This document shows, piece by piece, positions 1 to 10,909 of a stretch of 64,000 bases of DNA; positions within the stretch are counted from its first letter, which is position 1, and each line of letters starts with the position of its first letter. The notes beneath the pieces are model-generated. The model made no database searches, was not told the origin of the DNA, and worked only from the letters and a program-made list of their open reading frames with translations. Location: contig NC_054751.1 of assembly GCF_018143015.1 (NCBI RefSeq), forward strand, positions 21,342,425 through 21,406,424, in the 5' to 3' direction. The position numbers and the translations under genes were made by a program. The DNA is from Lytechinus variegatus. Taxonomy: Eukaryota; Echinodermata; Echinoidea; Temnopleuroida; Toxopneustidae.

Positions 1-795
1 ATAGCGTCGGGTCATGAGGCCAGCCGCAGAGTCAGCGAGGTAGCGGAGCTGAGGCTGCAGAGCAGAGTGGACTCAGCCTCGGCCCTCGGGCGCTGATGCA
101 TCCCGTTACTCCATCGACATCCAGTCCAGGACTCCCAGGATCACTCAGACTCATTTATCAATCAATGTCACCGGTCTATCGCTGCGTTTTTTAATGTCTT
201 AACTTCGACCAAATCCTAACGTTGGGACAGGCATAGAAAATTTGAAGACTTCCATTGCACACATCGATCCCTCTCTTGAACGATAAAGTAAGACAACTCA
301 TCGGCGGGTGAAACATGGATCTGTCACGACCGACATAATTTGAACAATGCAACAATCACAACACAGCTTAAGCACGTAGTACCGTAGCGCTAGCGGGAGC
401 TCGCTAGCTGCCGACCGGAGCCATGGGGCGTATCGTACCGGTACCGGTCCGTAGATCAGATTCTTTCGCTCGATCTTATAGTTGATTTCGAGGATTTCTA
501 ATTCTGGCGTGCATCCGGGTTCTGGAAGCTATGGTGTTCAACTTTGACCTCATTCGCAGTTAGACTCGACAAAGCTGTACTCTTTTATTTGTAATTTTAT
601 GTATAATAAACATTCCATTCGTTAACTTCATTTTGGTGTATTGTATGAGTTACCAAGGTAATTTTCAAAATGTATTAATTTTGTGACATCAATTGAAAAA
701 AAACTGTTCTCTTCGGGTTTCTCTTAAGCTGAATTTTTGTTTTAAATCCGACAACGTCTTGTAGGCTTTCTGTCACTTTTTTATCATTTGTTTTG
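1..795. other. unassigned stretch, possible 3' end of an upstream gene
   Basis: No coding region is recognisable. The first 130 bases are GC-rich and the rest AT-rich. A canonical AATAAA lies at 605-610 on the + strand, so this could be the end of a transcript that begins outside the window. The only open stretch just before it is about 25 codons long and matches nothing I know. Confidence 0.3.
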
Positions 796-949
796 TTATC
801 CCAGAAATATGACATTTGGGCTTACAAATAGTAAAAACTGGAATGTGCAAAAACCGCAGATACCATGTAATGTGTGTATGGGGGTGCATGCCCTCCTAAA
901 AAAGGAGATGGACATGTCGAAAATTTGAGGCAATTGATTGGCAAATAAA

Positions 950-1623
950 GCATTATAACTGGATTTGTCTCCGGGATTTGTCCCATTTGTCTTGATGTTT
1001 TTATCCAATACGTGATACCATGCGCGACCAAAAAAAAAACACGTAAAAAGGGTGTCCTTTTCACGATAGGGCGCGTTACGTACGTAACGTGAAAAGGGTG
1101 TCAAAAACACAAAAATAATGAAAAAAGGGTATCTATTTCGCTAGCGAGGAAAATTACGTGTTTAGGGTCGAATTTGCGGGGATGCAAAATTAAAATATTT
1201 TATAAAGGATTCCTTTTTGCCCCAACACTACGTGTTTAGAGTCCTATTTGCGCGAGGTGTAGAACCGAGAGGTCGGGTCGTATAGGTAAAGCCGACAACC
1301 AAAGGACCCGTAACAATAAACATTCCTGTATAGTTTAGGGGTTCATTTCAGGGAATATTTACCAAGATATTTACATATCGTAATGTTACTTGTTTAGGGT
1401 AGGGTTTCACACGTTAAGGGGTGCATTTTCAGAATATGGAAATTACGTGTTTAGGGTGCTTTTCGAGACCCCATGGTCGCGCATGGTCCACTCGTGAATG
1501 GAAGTGGCCCCCGGGATATATATATATATATATATAGGTCGTCTGCAGCATTATAACTGAATTTGTCTCCGGGATTTGTCCCATTTGTCTTGATTGTTCT
1601 GTTATCTTAATCCAATACGTGAT
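950..1623. repeat. ~70-bp direct repeat flanking a MITE
   Basis: The segment beginning GCATTATAACTG and ending AATCCAATACGTGAT-like occurs at 950-1016 and again at 1548-1623. The two copies differ by small indels and sit on either side of the minus-strand family A MITE. They are far longer than a target-site duplication, so they look like a pre-existing or recombination-made duplication. Confidence 0.75.
1013..1516 (-). mobile_element. MITE family A, copy 1 (inverted, one end shortened)
   Basis: This is the reverse complement of the elements at 3758-4297 and 10357-10909. It keeps the terminal GGATACCATGCGCGACCA-type repeat at both ends, the GTTACGTACGTAAC palindrome near one end, and the internal CTAAACACGTA motifs (seen here as TACGTGTTTAG). 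The left end (plus coordinates) lacks the CCCGGG tip and runs straight into the 70-bp direct repeat. No open reading frame of note; non-autonomous. Confidence 0.85.
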
Positions 1624-1639
1624 GCTGTACGATATAATT

Positions 1640-2236
1640 AGGGCCAATATATATATATATATATATGGGTTGGTATTTTGTCCTGGACTTACATGTACTT
1701 TGGCCTTCTTGTGTCAAATCGCTCTACTAACATTCAAATTTGAAGCACACTTTGGATCCCAAGTATTGTTTTAGAGGGGAAGTTCGCCCATGCGAACGAC
1801 CTGGCGCAGATAATCTACCAGATTGAAGTGAGCCAAGTTAAATCCAACACCCTCCATGCGTTAAGTTTATTGTATAAATAGCAGGAAAAAAATAATTAAA
1901 ATGGTATTGGTGACGGTTCAGGAAATCCATCCAAGATTAAAAGAAACTATTAGAATGTTATATGTGAATGGTGACGCCATTTGCGATCGAGCAGCTTTCC
2001 CATGTATGCATGGTGTGATAAACGAAAATAAAATGTCATTTTCTAAAAAAAAAAAAGGGAAGACGGTTTTTCATTGTCCTTCGGTTTATCAACGGATAAA
2101 TCGATCATTTCACATCCGCTCCTTAAATTTTTTTTTTAGCAATCATGAAGCATTAAAAAATTGGAAAGTATACACATTTTACAGTACATAAAATATAGGG
2201 TTGGTGCTCGTATATATATATATATATATATATATT
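1640..2236. other. unassigned stretch with (TA)n tracts
   Basis: AT-rich sequence with (TA)n microsatellites at about 1648-1667 and 2211-2234. A 96-codon open frame at 1901-2191 has no recognisable domain and lysine-rich low complexity, so I do not call it a gene. Confidence 0.5.
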
Positions 2237-3021
2237 TCATTTCATTTATTGGTTTCTGCAACAGTTTTTCATGAACATATTAACAATAATATACATATAA
2301 CTGACAAGCAAAACATACAAAAAAAATAATGCATTTTCTATTAAAACATCGATTATTAGAAGGTTGCAGGGACTGCCACTATAAGCTAAGCTTGACTGCG
2401 TGGCAACCCCAGAAAACGATGATAATTATTCTTACTACATTATCTTAACGTAAGGGTGCAGGTGCATAATGACGGGGGAGGGGGGGGGCGCTTGGTCCTC
2501 ATAATGTATGCTTTATTTGTATTCTCATAGTTGTTGTTTTTCTGTTTTTTTAAACATGTTTCATAAGATATAGAGAAATAGCCTATTAACTTTGTGAATA
2601 TTTATTCAATAATAGTGATTTAATACCTTTTTTGAAAGGAGAAATGAATCTTAACTGTTTCAGCGAACTTGATGTATTCCATATGTCAGGCCCATGATGT
2701 CTAAGTGTTTTATGTGCTAATAGTATAGGATTTTCTAAGTGAATATTCTGACAAGTCCGTGTTGGATAAGTTGTTATTATATGAAAAGAAATCGGTAAAT
2801 ACGGCAGTTTGTAATGATATTTATACATGAAAATAGCTATTTGTATGGTATTTATATCATATATCTTATACGTTTTTAGACGATAAAAAAGAGGATCAGT
2901 GTGTGAAAGATATGTTGATTTTGTGCAAATTCCAACAGCTTTCTTTTGTAATAAAAGTAAATGTTCAAGGTTGGTTTTACTACAGTTTCCCCAAATAAGG
3001 TATATATATATATATATATCA
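2237..3021 (-). pseudogene. LINE 3' fragment, minus strand
   Basis: The minus frame at 2586-3029 encodes the C-terminal region that follows the reverse transcriptase in LINEs of the type at 5493-8573. Shared landmarks are LQKKAVGIC, a YLSHTDPLF-like stretch, FDIN/YDIN, TYPTRT, and RHHGPDIWN. The 3' end (plus 2237-2265) reads CTGTTGCAGAAACCAATAAA followed by ATGAA pentamers. The fragment is 5'-truncated and bounded on both sides by (TA)n. It is a dead copy of a different subfamily from the long element, judging by its tail and many residue changes. Confidence 0.85.
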
Positions 3022-3164
3022 CAGATCAAAATATTTTAATAACGTTCTCAATATTTAATGGATTTTCCTAAAACCTTCACCAACATAATTTTTCTGCAAT
3101 CACTTACAACTATTCTTCAGAGCGAATTACTTCCCCTTCAAAAGAGGTCGATAGAATTGATCCT

Positions 3165-3362
3165 TCACTCTTAAAATGTCACGCAACATACTGTCCACAC
3201 AACAAATATTGGTTTTAAAAAATTATCCAAGTTTTGGTATAGTTTTCAACGAATGCTGCAGTTTTCACCCAAAGCACACATTGGTTTAAAACTGCCCAGA
3301 ATTAGATAAAGTTTTAACCAATTGTTGTGTGGACAGTAGTTGCCCAACATTTTCAAGAGTGT
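3165..3362. mobile_element. MITE family B, copy 1 (~200 bp)
   Basis: Terminal inverted repeats begin ACACTCTT(G)AAAATGT and continue through CTGTCCACACAAC to AATTGGTT-like sequence. The centre carries a second inverted pair around CCAAAGCACACATTGG. The element is homologous end to end with 32240-32438. Non-coding, foldback type. Confidence 0.88.
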
Positions 3363-3757
3363 AAGAAACATCCATACATTTTATCGCTAAATATTTCCAA
3401 ATTCATGCGGTATCCGTACCATAGAAATTTGTTTGGGAACCGAGTGACGTTCACTTGGACTAGCTACAATGAGTCATTACTTAAAACATTGCATCATTTA
3501 CATTAAACAATGTGCCATATTTATATCTCTTCGGATCTATTATGATGTGGAAGTAAAGACAATTATTTTTATTACAGAATGTTGTTTTTCTGTTATCTAA
3601 TTTATGCAAGTGTAATCTCAACTTGTATATTTCAGTATGTTCATGGTGGTTCGTATTGGTGTTTATATTAAATTCGTTGCGTTTGCATGTGAAGCGCTGT
3701 TCTACTTGCGAACAGGCCAAGATAAATCTTTTCATTACTCACTAATTGAAATAATTT
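3363..3757. other. unassigned stretch
   Basis: AT-rich sequence. An 84-codon minus frame (3481-3735) has no recognisable features. Nothing else seen. Confidence 0.4.
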
Positions 3758-4297
3758 TGGCCCGGGGGGGGGCAGTTCCATTCACGAGTGGATACCATGC
3801 GCGACCATTGGGTCTCGAAAAGCACCCTAAACACGTAATTTCCATATTCTGAAAATGCACCCCTTAACAAGTACTGACGTGTGAAACCCTACTCTTAACA
3901 AGTATTGGAAACAAAACGATACTCTCGGCAAATATTCCCCGAAATGAACCCCTAAACAAGTATAGGAATGTTTTATTGTTACGGGTCCTTCGGTCGTCGG
4001 CTTTACCTTATTTGGTTTAGTTCGACCCCACCTTCTACACCTCGCGCAAATCGGACTCTAAACACGTAGTGTTGGGGCAAAAAGGACATCCTCTATAAAA
4101 CATTTTATTTTTGTTTCATCATCCCCGCAAAATCGACCCTAAACACGTAATTTTCCTAGTGAAATAGATATCCTTTTTTCATTATTTTTGTGTTTTTGAC
4201 ACCCTTATCACGTCGTGAAAAAGACATCCTATTTACGTGTTTTTTTTGGTCGCGCATGGTATCCACTCGTCAATGTAAGTGCCCCCCCCCCCGGGAA
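3758..4297 (+). mobile_element. MITE family A, copy 2 (~540 bp)
   Basis: Both ends are present: CCCGGGGGGG..., then GGATACCATGCGCGACCA at the left, and the inverted counterpart ending ...CCCCCCCGGG at the right. The interior has no coding capacity. It carries a series of same-direction motifs close to CCCTAAACACGTA or CCTTAACAAGTA. It is highly similar to 10357-10909, so it moved fairly recently. Confidence 0.9.
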
Positions 4298-4437
4298 TTT
4301 TGGCAAGACTTTTTTTTAGTTTAATAATATCAACGATAAATTATAAACCTAATATAATGATTAAAAATAAGACAAATAATATGTAATTTGTTCATATAGC
4401 TCATTTCATCAAAAAGACTCTGTTCAAGATCAAAAGG

Positions 4438-4637
4438 CTCTCTCTCTCTCTCTCTCTCGTTGCTGTAGCATGTCATCTTTACCTTTGTCATTTTTGCTTC
4501 TGCCACCTTTAACTCTATCATTTTTAACTACGCAATTTTTACCTTTGCCATATTTACCTCTGCCATTTTTACCTTTGCCAGTTTTACCTCTGCCATTTTT
4601 ACCCGGCACCATATTTTGTGTGTGTGTGTGTGTGCGT
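4438..4637. repeat. (CT)n, 15-bp minisatellite and (TG)n cluster
   Basis: (CT)n at about 4438-4458 is followed by roughly nine 15-bp units of the form TTTTTACCTYTGCCA (about 4470-4605), then (TG)n at 4617-4634. On the minus strand the 15-bp unit would read as a Lys/Gly/Asn pentapeptide repeat. I treat the open frame as a by-product of the period being a multiple of three. Confidence 0.9.
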
Positions 4638-4689
4638 AAGGTGTGGGGAATGATGTGCGTGTATTGGCAAATCAATGAATCAGTGCGTT

Positions 4690-5253
4690 AATTGTAATAT
4701 TTGACAAAATAATGTAAATACTTTCAGTGTTTGTTATATTGTGTTAGCCTGACCTGTTGGTGTGAAGTATTGACAAATTAGCATCTTTTTTTAATTTTGC
4801 GTTTGAAAACAATATGCTTAGAGGTCCTTTAAAGTCGTTCGGCAGGGAATTTGCACTGCTCAAAAAAGACAAGTTTTTGCGAATATAGTACTCGTGGGGT
4901 CCGTTGGGGTAGGTGATAATAGTTGCATTGTCTCGTTTGGTAATCGTGTATCGGAGTTTGCAAAAAAAAAATATGGGGAAATCAGGCTACTTAGTGTAAG
5001 CATAAATCGAGCGACTTAAAGATATAAATCATTCATTTCATCATTTTTGAAAAATAGGATATCTGTGTGCTATCTGAATTGAGAACATATAAGGGCCTTC
5101 TTCTGCAAGAACAGTATCCTTTGTTTGTTTTGGGATTGCACAACCCCATGCTAAAATATAATAAATGTAGTGTAAGTAGCGTGTGAGATGGAAGAAAATA
5201 TTTTGAGTTTGTTGATAATTCCGATTGATGTTTCTTATAAGTGTCTTGCATAT
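4690..5253. other. unassigned stretch
   Basis: No recognisable gene, repeat or signal. Two overlapping minus frames of about 93 codons (5033-5322) show no domain. Confidence 0.4.
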
Positions 5254-5404
5254 GGGACCGCGGAACGGTTTTGAATGAGGGGGCTGAGCCAAAAGTGGGG
5301 GGCTGACCATGCAAAAAATCAAAATCAGATGGTCATTTTTACGTTTTTGTACACGGTTTGGGAAAATAATGCCCCACCCCCCCCCCCCGTTTCCGCGGCC
5401 CCTT
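5254..5404. mobile_element. MITE family E, copy 1 (~150 bp)
   Basis: Terminal repeats are GGGACCGCGGAACGG at the left and TTTCCGCGGCCCC at the right, with a poly-C run next to the right end. The same architecture and interior (GGGGGCTGACCATSCA, then GTACA...TTTTGG) recur at 52111-52253, where the ends are the complete CAGGGGCCGCGG / CCGCGGCCCCTG. Non-coding. Confidence 0.85.
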
Positions 5405-5492
5405 CATATGGTTTATTGACATCTGGATTTATTACTGGAGTCATTTTGGCGCAAGTTGAAATCAAAGTTATATCACTGCAAAGAATACCTCA

Positions 5493-7325
5493 ATGAACAT
5501 TTGCATCAATGAACATTTGCAGTTTAAAATAAGAAAAGAAATATCATTAAAACAAAGTGAAACTTTATTCTTAGAAATCATGAAGCCGAAAGGCAAAAAT
5601 ATAATTATTGGGTTAGTTTACAGACCCCCTCATGGCAATGCAAATTTATTTTGCGAAGAGCTTGAAACATGCCTTCATACCATAACAAAAGAAGATAAAC
5701 AAATATATTTAATGGGTGATTTTAACATTGACCTGTTATCCCAAAATAATGAAAACGATTTATTCCTACACACTATGCATTCATTTGGTTATTATCCCCA
5801 CATAGATCAACCGACCAGAATTGATAGCCATTCATCAACACTTATCGACAACATATTTTCAAACATACTAAACAGAGATACTTCCAGCGGATTAATAATA
5901 TCTGATATAGCTGATCATTTACCGGTTTTTTTATTATGTGATAATGATATTTCAAAAGAAAATTCACCTAAATCTACAATGTATAGTAAAGAAACACCAA
6001 TCAATATTGAATCGTTTAAAAGTGATCTTGCAATTGAGGAATGGTTAGATGTATTTAATGAGTCAAATTCAGATATTGCTTACACAAATTTTAACAAAAA
6101 ATTGCAGAAATATTACGATAAAAATTTTCCTCTATCACCTATCAAAAAAAGAAAAGCAAAAATGCCATGGATCACTAAAGCTATTCTACGATCCATACAC
6201 ACCCGAAATAAACTATACAAGACATTTTTAAAGAACCCTTCTATTCAAAACAAAAATAAATATAAAACTTATAGAAATAGACTAACCAATATAATTCGGG
6301 CTTCTCGCAAATTGTTTTATTCCCAGAAACTTAACAAAGTTAAATCAAACATGAAAGCCACATGGGAGATAATCAATGATTTGATTGGCAAGAAACCCAA
6401 AGTATTACCTAAAGACAATTTCACAGTTCATGCTGCTGCAATAAATTTAGATGATGTAGCTGATACCTTTAATTCCTTTTTCGTTAACATAGGACCCTCT
6501 TTGGCTAACAACCTTGCCAGACCAAACCAAAGTTTTGCAAAATTTCTTCCCACACCCATCAATTCTTCCCTATTCTTTAACCCCACAAATGTTCAGGAAA
6601 TAATTGAAATAACTAAAAATCTCAAATCCAGCAAATCACAGGGATATGATAGAATTAGTACTTTCCTTCTTAAGCAGATCATACATTATATTGTCTCTCC
6701 ATTGTGTCATATTTTTAATCTGTCGATCAGCACCGGTAAATGTCCAGATTCCCTAAAAATTGCAAAGGTAAATCCTGTTTTAAAAAAAGACAATCCACAC
6801 GAAATAACAAATTATAGGCCTATTTCTATTCTCCCCAGCATATCCAAAATATTAGAGAAGATTATTTACAAAAGACTTTATAAGTTCCTAGATACTTTTC
6901 AGTTTCTAAATTCAAACCAATATGGATTCAGGAAAGGGCATTCAACTGATCAGGCTTTAATACAAATATACGATAAAATTACAAATGCAATGACAAATAA
7001 AGAACACATAATAGGAGTATTCATGGACCTAAGCAAAGCATTCGACACTCTTGACCACCAGATTTTACTTAAAAAACTTGAAAATTATGGAATTCGGGGA
7101 ATCGCACTATCATGGTTTGAGAGTTATTTGTCTGATAGGAAACAATATGTCACTCACAACAATATTTCTTCTAACTTTCAGTCAATAAAATGCGGAGTTC
7201 CACAAGGATCGATCCTTGGCCCCTTACTTTTCCTTATATATATTAATGATTTGACTACTGTAACGCCTTTATTATCATTTGTATTATTTGCCGATGACAC
7301 AAACATTTTTTTGTTCAAACACTAG
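5493..7325 (+). CDS. LINE ORF2, endonuclease + reverse transcriptase part
   Basis: 610 codons. Residues 1-150 are the C-terminal two-thirds of an APE-type endonuclease. They show GLVYRPP (about 40-46), GDFN (75-78), PTR (107-109), LIDNIF (117-122) and the catalytic DHLP (141-144). The N-terminal catalytic motifs are missing because of 5' truncation, so the first ATG is not the native start. The reverse transcriptase follows, with NYRPISILP, QYGFRKGHST, the DLSKAFDTLDH block carrying the first catalytic Asp, CGVPQGSILGPLLF and FADD (599-602). These residues carry out target-primed reverse transcription of the element's own RNA. The frame ends at TAG 7323-7325 just after FADD because of an extra T in a run of seven T. 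The catalytic boxes are intact, suggesting a fairly young insertion. Confidence 0.92.
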   Translation: MNICINEHLQFKIRKEISLKQSETLFLEIMKPKGKNIIIGLVYRPPHGNANLFCEELETCLHTITKEDKQIYLMGDFNIDLLSQNNENDLFLHTMHSFGYYPHIDQPTRIDSHSSTLIDNIFSNILNRDTSSGLIISDIADHLPVFLLCDNDISKENSPKSTMYSKETPINIESFKSDLAIEEWLDVFNESNSDIAYTNFNKKLQKYYDKNFPLSPIKKRKAKMPWITKAILRSIHTRNKLYKTFLKNPSIQNKNKYKTYRNRLTNIIRASRKLFYSQKLNKVKSNMKATWEIINDLIGKKPKVLPKDNFTVHAAAINLDDVADTFNSFFVNIGPSLANNLARPNQSFAKFLPTPINSSLFFNPTNVQEIIEITKNLKSSKSQGYDRISTFLLKQIIHYIVSPLCHIFNLSISTGKCPDSLKIAKVNPVLKKDNPHEITNYRPISILPSISKILEKIIYKRLYKFLDTFQFLNSNQYGFRKGHSTDQALIQIYDKITNAMTNKEHIIGVFMDLSKAFDTLDHQILLKKLENYGIRGIALSWFESYLSDRKQYVTHNNISSNFQSIKCGVPQGSILGPLLFLIYINDLTTVTPLLSFVLFADDTNIFLFKH

Positions 7326-8124
7326 CTTAGAAACTTTAGTAGATACATTTAATCGTGAATTACCTAAACTATCTTTATGGTTTAAATGTAATAGGCTCTC
7401 ACTTAATATAGACAAAACAAACTTTATGTATTTTACGCATACAAGTTCACATATTACTGAGTTTCCATACGACATAAGCATAGATAATATTCCACTCAAA
7501 AGGAAAAAAGAAACAAAGTTTTTAGGTGTCACAATAGATGAACATTTAAATTGGAATGAACATATACGTTGTATAACTACTAACATCTCCAGAAACGTAG
7601 GTGTACTTTACAAAATGAAAAACATAATTCCTCATACTACACTCGTTCTACTATACAATTCATTAATATTGCCGTATATATCGTACTGCAATATAGTTTG
7701 GGCAACGTGTGCAAAAACTAAAATTAATATAATATACTTATTACAGAAAAAAGCAATTCGAATTTGTACTAATTCGCAATATTTATCACACACAAATCCA
7801 TTATTCCATAAACTAAAGACTCTAACTATTTTTGACATAAACTCATTTCAAAGCTTACTGCTTATGTTCAAATACGTAAATAACATGCTCCCACCTTCAT
7901 TTCACAATTTTTATACTATGAACACATCTATCCATTCATACCCTACGCGGAACTCTTCTAATTTCCATTTAATCAACCCCAAATTGCTTATTGCGCAGAG
8001 ATCCATAAGACACCATGGTCCTGATTTGTGGAACTCTCTACCTGAATCTATAAAAAGATCCACGTCTCTTTACTCATTTAAGGCAAACGTTAAATCTATG
8101 TTGATATCAGAATATTTGAAGTAA
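7326..8124 (+). CDS. LINE ORF2, C-terminal part after frameshift
   Basis: The open frame here runs from 7279, but protein homologous to LINEs resumes after FADD, at about 7311. It reads on through LSLNIDKTNFMYF and KFLGVTIDEHLNWNEHI, the RT thumb/connection region typical of this group. The C-terminal landmarks follow: KKAIRICT, FHKLKTLTIFDIN, SYPTRNSSNFHL and RHHGPDLWNSLP. It ends at TAA 8122-8124. Removing one T from the T7 run at about 7306-7312 would join it to the upstream frame. The break is either a real inactivating mutation or a homopolymer sequencing error. The same C-terminal block survives in the truncated copies elsewhere in the window. Confidence 0.88.
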
Positions 8125-8573
8125 AATTTCTGTGTCGATGTGTCATTAAAGCATCATCACCATCATCCTCTCCATCGCCTTCATCTTCACCATTTCACCA
8201 TCATCTTCATCCTTATCATCTCCATCTTCATTGCTCAAATTACATTACTGCTGTTTTTCATGAAATGAACTGTTTATCGATTCTGCTGTATTAATGTATT
8301 ATATTAATCAATGAGTTCTAACCTGGGGTTGTCATTTTTTCAAGCAATCTGCTTATGATGACAATCCTTCTCCTGCAAATTGTAAATGTTAACTAATTTG
8401 GTATGAGATCAGTTTTGTTTGTAATGATAATTTTAGTACATTTAGTTATGATTCATGCCAAAAGAAGTTCTCAATATACTATGTTTGTTATGTTATGGAA
8501 AATGTATTATATACGAATGATGTAATTGCAGAAGTAAACAATAAAATCAAATCAAATCAAATACCTACTGATG
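8125..8573 (+). repeat. LINE 3' UTR with CAT-rich tract and pentamer tail
   Basis: Just after the stop codon is a CAT/ATC-rich tract (about 8148-8240). The 3' end has GCAGAAGTAAACAATAAA followed by TCAAA repeats. The minus-strand copy at 55003-55880 has a CAT-rich tract in the same place and an almost identical end, so both are element features and not chance microsatellites. Confidence 0.75.
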
Positions 8574-9719
8574 GTCCAAGCGTGAAGATATACCACATAA
8601 ATATGAAATCGATATATTTTGGAGAAGATACTCTTTCTGGTGATATGTATTCATTACATATTTGTCCTAAAATTGGGAATTTGTGAAGTATCATTTTTTT
8701 CTACTCACCCGGTATATATTCATGCCTATTCGCAATATCACAAAATGAATACAATATTCAGACCCGACGGAGATAATGAAGTTGTTGGCCTGTAGATTAT
8801 TATGATAAAGGTTTACCAGTGGTAGTAGCCGGTCCAGTATGGACAGGAAAGAAAAAATCGAGCCATATTTTGGGCTAAATCGGAAAGCTTATTTTTTACA
8901 AGTTGATCATTTATCCTAAATTCCAAAATAAGTGCAAGCGAGAATCGCGCGCTATTTTTTTCATAAACTAATCTTAAAAGGAACACTTTGAGGACTATTT
9001 GTAAAAAAAATATGAGCAGGATAAGTATCTCACTGCTAAAAACGCAAATTGTGAGCGCAAAGAGCGAGCTGATTTTTGTGATACATATTGCACGGGAGTA
9101 AATCTCGGGGGGGGGGGGGGTGCGAGGATATATTCCAACTTTTTAGAGAGGGGGTATGGCATGTACAATCAACCCCACACTTTTCAAGACAGATTTTTTT
9201 TTAAAATCATCAAATAGTGTTCCTGTATTATATCGTTAGCGAGTGGAGGCCCGTTTGGGAGCACCCCTAAATGAAGATCAAATTATACTTTGAAAAGAGA
9301 AGTCCATCACCATACAACAAATTTATTTGAATGAATAGGGAAAAAGGTCGAACAACGTTAAAAATTCAATCCACATCGGATGTATATTGGGAATACTGTG
9401 ACAATCCGAAGTTTTGATTACATTTACAAAACATTTCTAAGCATAACACGGATGGAAAGCAAATTTTGTTTCGCGTAATAATGTAAAAAGATATACGTTT
9501 TACATATTATGAACGATTGTACAAAATAAGCACTTTCTCGGTATTGAAGTTATAAAAAAATATTTCAAAATAAATATGCGCCACGGATTTTGTCGCTTAT
9601 TGGGCCGGATCCACCAGTGGTCGAATACAGCCATGATTAAGATGAAAAACTCTTCGACTGAAAAAAGGGAGGAGGAAGAAAATATTGTAAATGAAAACAT
9701 TCTCATCTAGAAAATCAGT
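8574..9719. other. unassigned stretch
   Basis: No coding region recognised. A poly-G run lies at about 9109-9120. The 68-codon minus frame at 9500-9706 has no domain. Confidence 0.4.
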
Positions 9720-9734
9720 GAAATTTTGTTCTTA

Positions 9735-9897
9735 TCGTCATCATCATCATTATAACTTATTTTATTTATTATTATTATCATCATCATTATTAGTAGTATT
9801 TTCATCATAATCATTATTATTATTATTATCATCAGTATTATTATCATTTCCATCATCACCATCATCATCATCATTATTATTTTTATGATTAATCGGA
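9735..9897. repeat. (ATC/ATT)n trinucleotide tract
   Basis: Imperfect run of ATC and ATT triplets over about 160 bp. The minus frame across it is methionine/isoleucine homopolymer and not a protein gene. Confidence 0.95.
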
Positions 9898-9910
9898 TGG
9901 AGCAGTTCAC

Positions 9911-10355
9911 TGATCTACAAAAAATAGGTTTTCTGTGTTTTTGGAAGTGCTCTTTTTTTCTTGGTGCCCCTCAAAACGGAAGATGGCGCTCTGCAAATCA
10001 TACGAGATAATGAATTGAATACACTAGTCCTGCAACTAGATCCTGTATTTCATCTATTTTCCATTGGTTATTTCTCGATTTTCTCCCTCCTTTCCCTTGT
10101 TTGTGCTATAGATGTATCAATATATTTTTTAATTTGATTAATGATTGGTGAAACAAATTGAACTTTAACTTCAAATTTTGTTGCCCAAGCAGAATATTTC
10201 TTTCTCTCTTTTTTTTTTTATATTAAGAAACTTCCGGAGGAACTCAGCAGCTTTCCGGGCAGCTTTTAGCCTGATAATTTTGTTCCCTAGCTTGCTTTTA
10301 AAATTACAACGGACATTTACTAATTCAAATATAACTTAGATCACTCAATCCAAAA
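9911..10355. other. unassigned stretch
   Basis: AT-rich, no recognisable gene or repeat family. Confidence 0.4.
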
Positions 10356-10356
10356 C

Positions 10357-10909
10357 CCCGGGGGGGGGGGCACTTCCATTCACGAGTGGATACCATGCGC
10401 GACCATGGGGTCTCGAAAAGTACCCTAAACACGTAATTTCCATATTCTGATAATGCACCCCTTAACAAGTATTGGCGTGTGAAACCCTACCCTTAACAAG
10501 TATTCGAAACAAAACGATATTCTTGGCAAATATTCCCTGAAATGAACCCCTAAACAAGTACAGGAATGTTTTATTGTTACGGGTCCTTCGGTCGTCGGCT
10601 TTACCTTATTTGATTTAGTACGACCCCACCTTCTACACCCCGCGCAAATCGGACTCTAAACACGTAGTGTTGGGGCAAAAAGGACATCCTTTATAAGACA
10701 TTTTAATTTTGTCTCATCATCCCCGCAAATTCGACCCTAAACACGTAATTTTCCTAGTGAAATAGATACCCTTTTTTCATTATTTTTGCGTTTTTGACAC
10801 CCTTATCACGTTACGTACGTAACGTGCCCTATCGTGAAAAAGACATCCTTTTTACGTGTTTTTTTGGTCGCGCATGGTATCCACTCGTCAATGTAAGTGG
10901 CCCCCGGGT
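10357..10909 (+). mobile_element. MITE family A, copy 3 (~550 bp)
   Basis: The most complete copy. CCCCGGGGGG at the left and GGCCCCCGGG at the right enclose about 45-bp inverted repeats containing GGATACCATGCGCGACCA. The 14-bp palindrome GTTACGTACGTAAC, absent from copy 2, is present near the right end at about 10808. Seven directional motifs of the CCCTAAACACGTA type are spread through the interior. Non-coding. Confidence 0.92.

Larger units (their letters stand above)
5493..8573 (+). mobile_element. non-LTR retrotransposon (APE/RT LINE), 5'-truncated
   Basis: The element encodes an AP-type endonuclease followed by a reverse transcriptase and a conserved C-terminal region. It has a roughly 450-bp 3' UTR and ends TTGCAGAAGTAAACAATAAA plus TCAAA pentamers (to about 8573). 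Domain order and the FADD-type catalytic box place it in the Jockey-superfamily group (CR1/L2/Daphne-like); I cannot fix the clade by eye. The 5' end lies near 5493-5510, within the endonuclease domain, next to a 16-bp duplication (CAATGAACATTTGCAT). A single frameshift near 7305-7312 separates the reading frame into two parts. Three more 3' fragments of related elements occur at 2237, 25047 and 55003. Confidence 0.93.

Noticed and set aside
9707..9910. Met/Ile-rich minus frame
   Set aside because: It is the translation of an ATC/ATT microsatellite.
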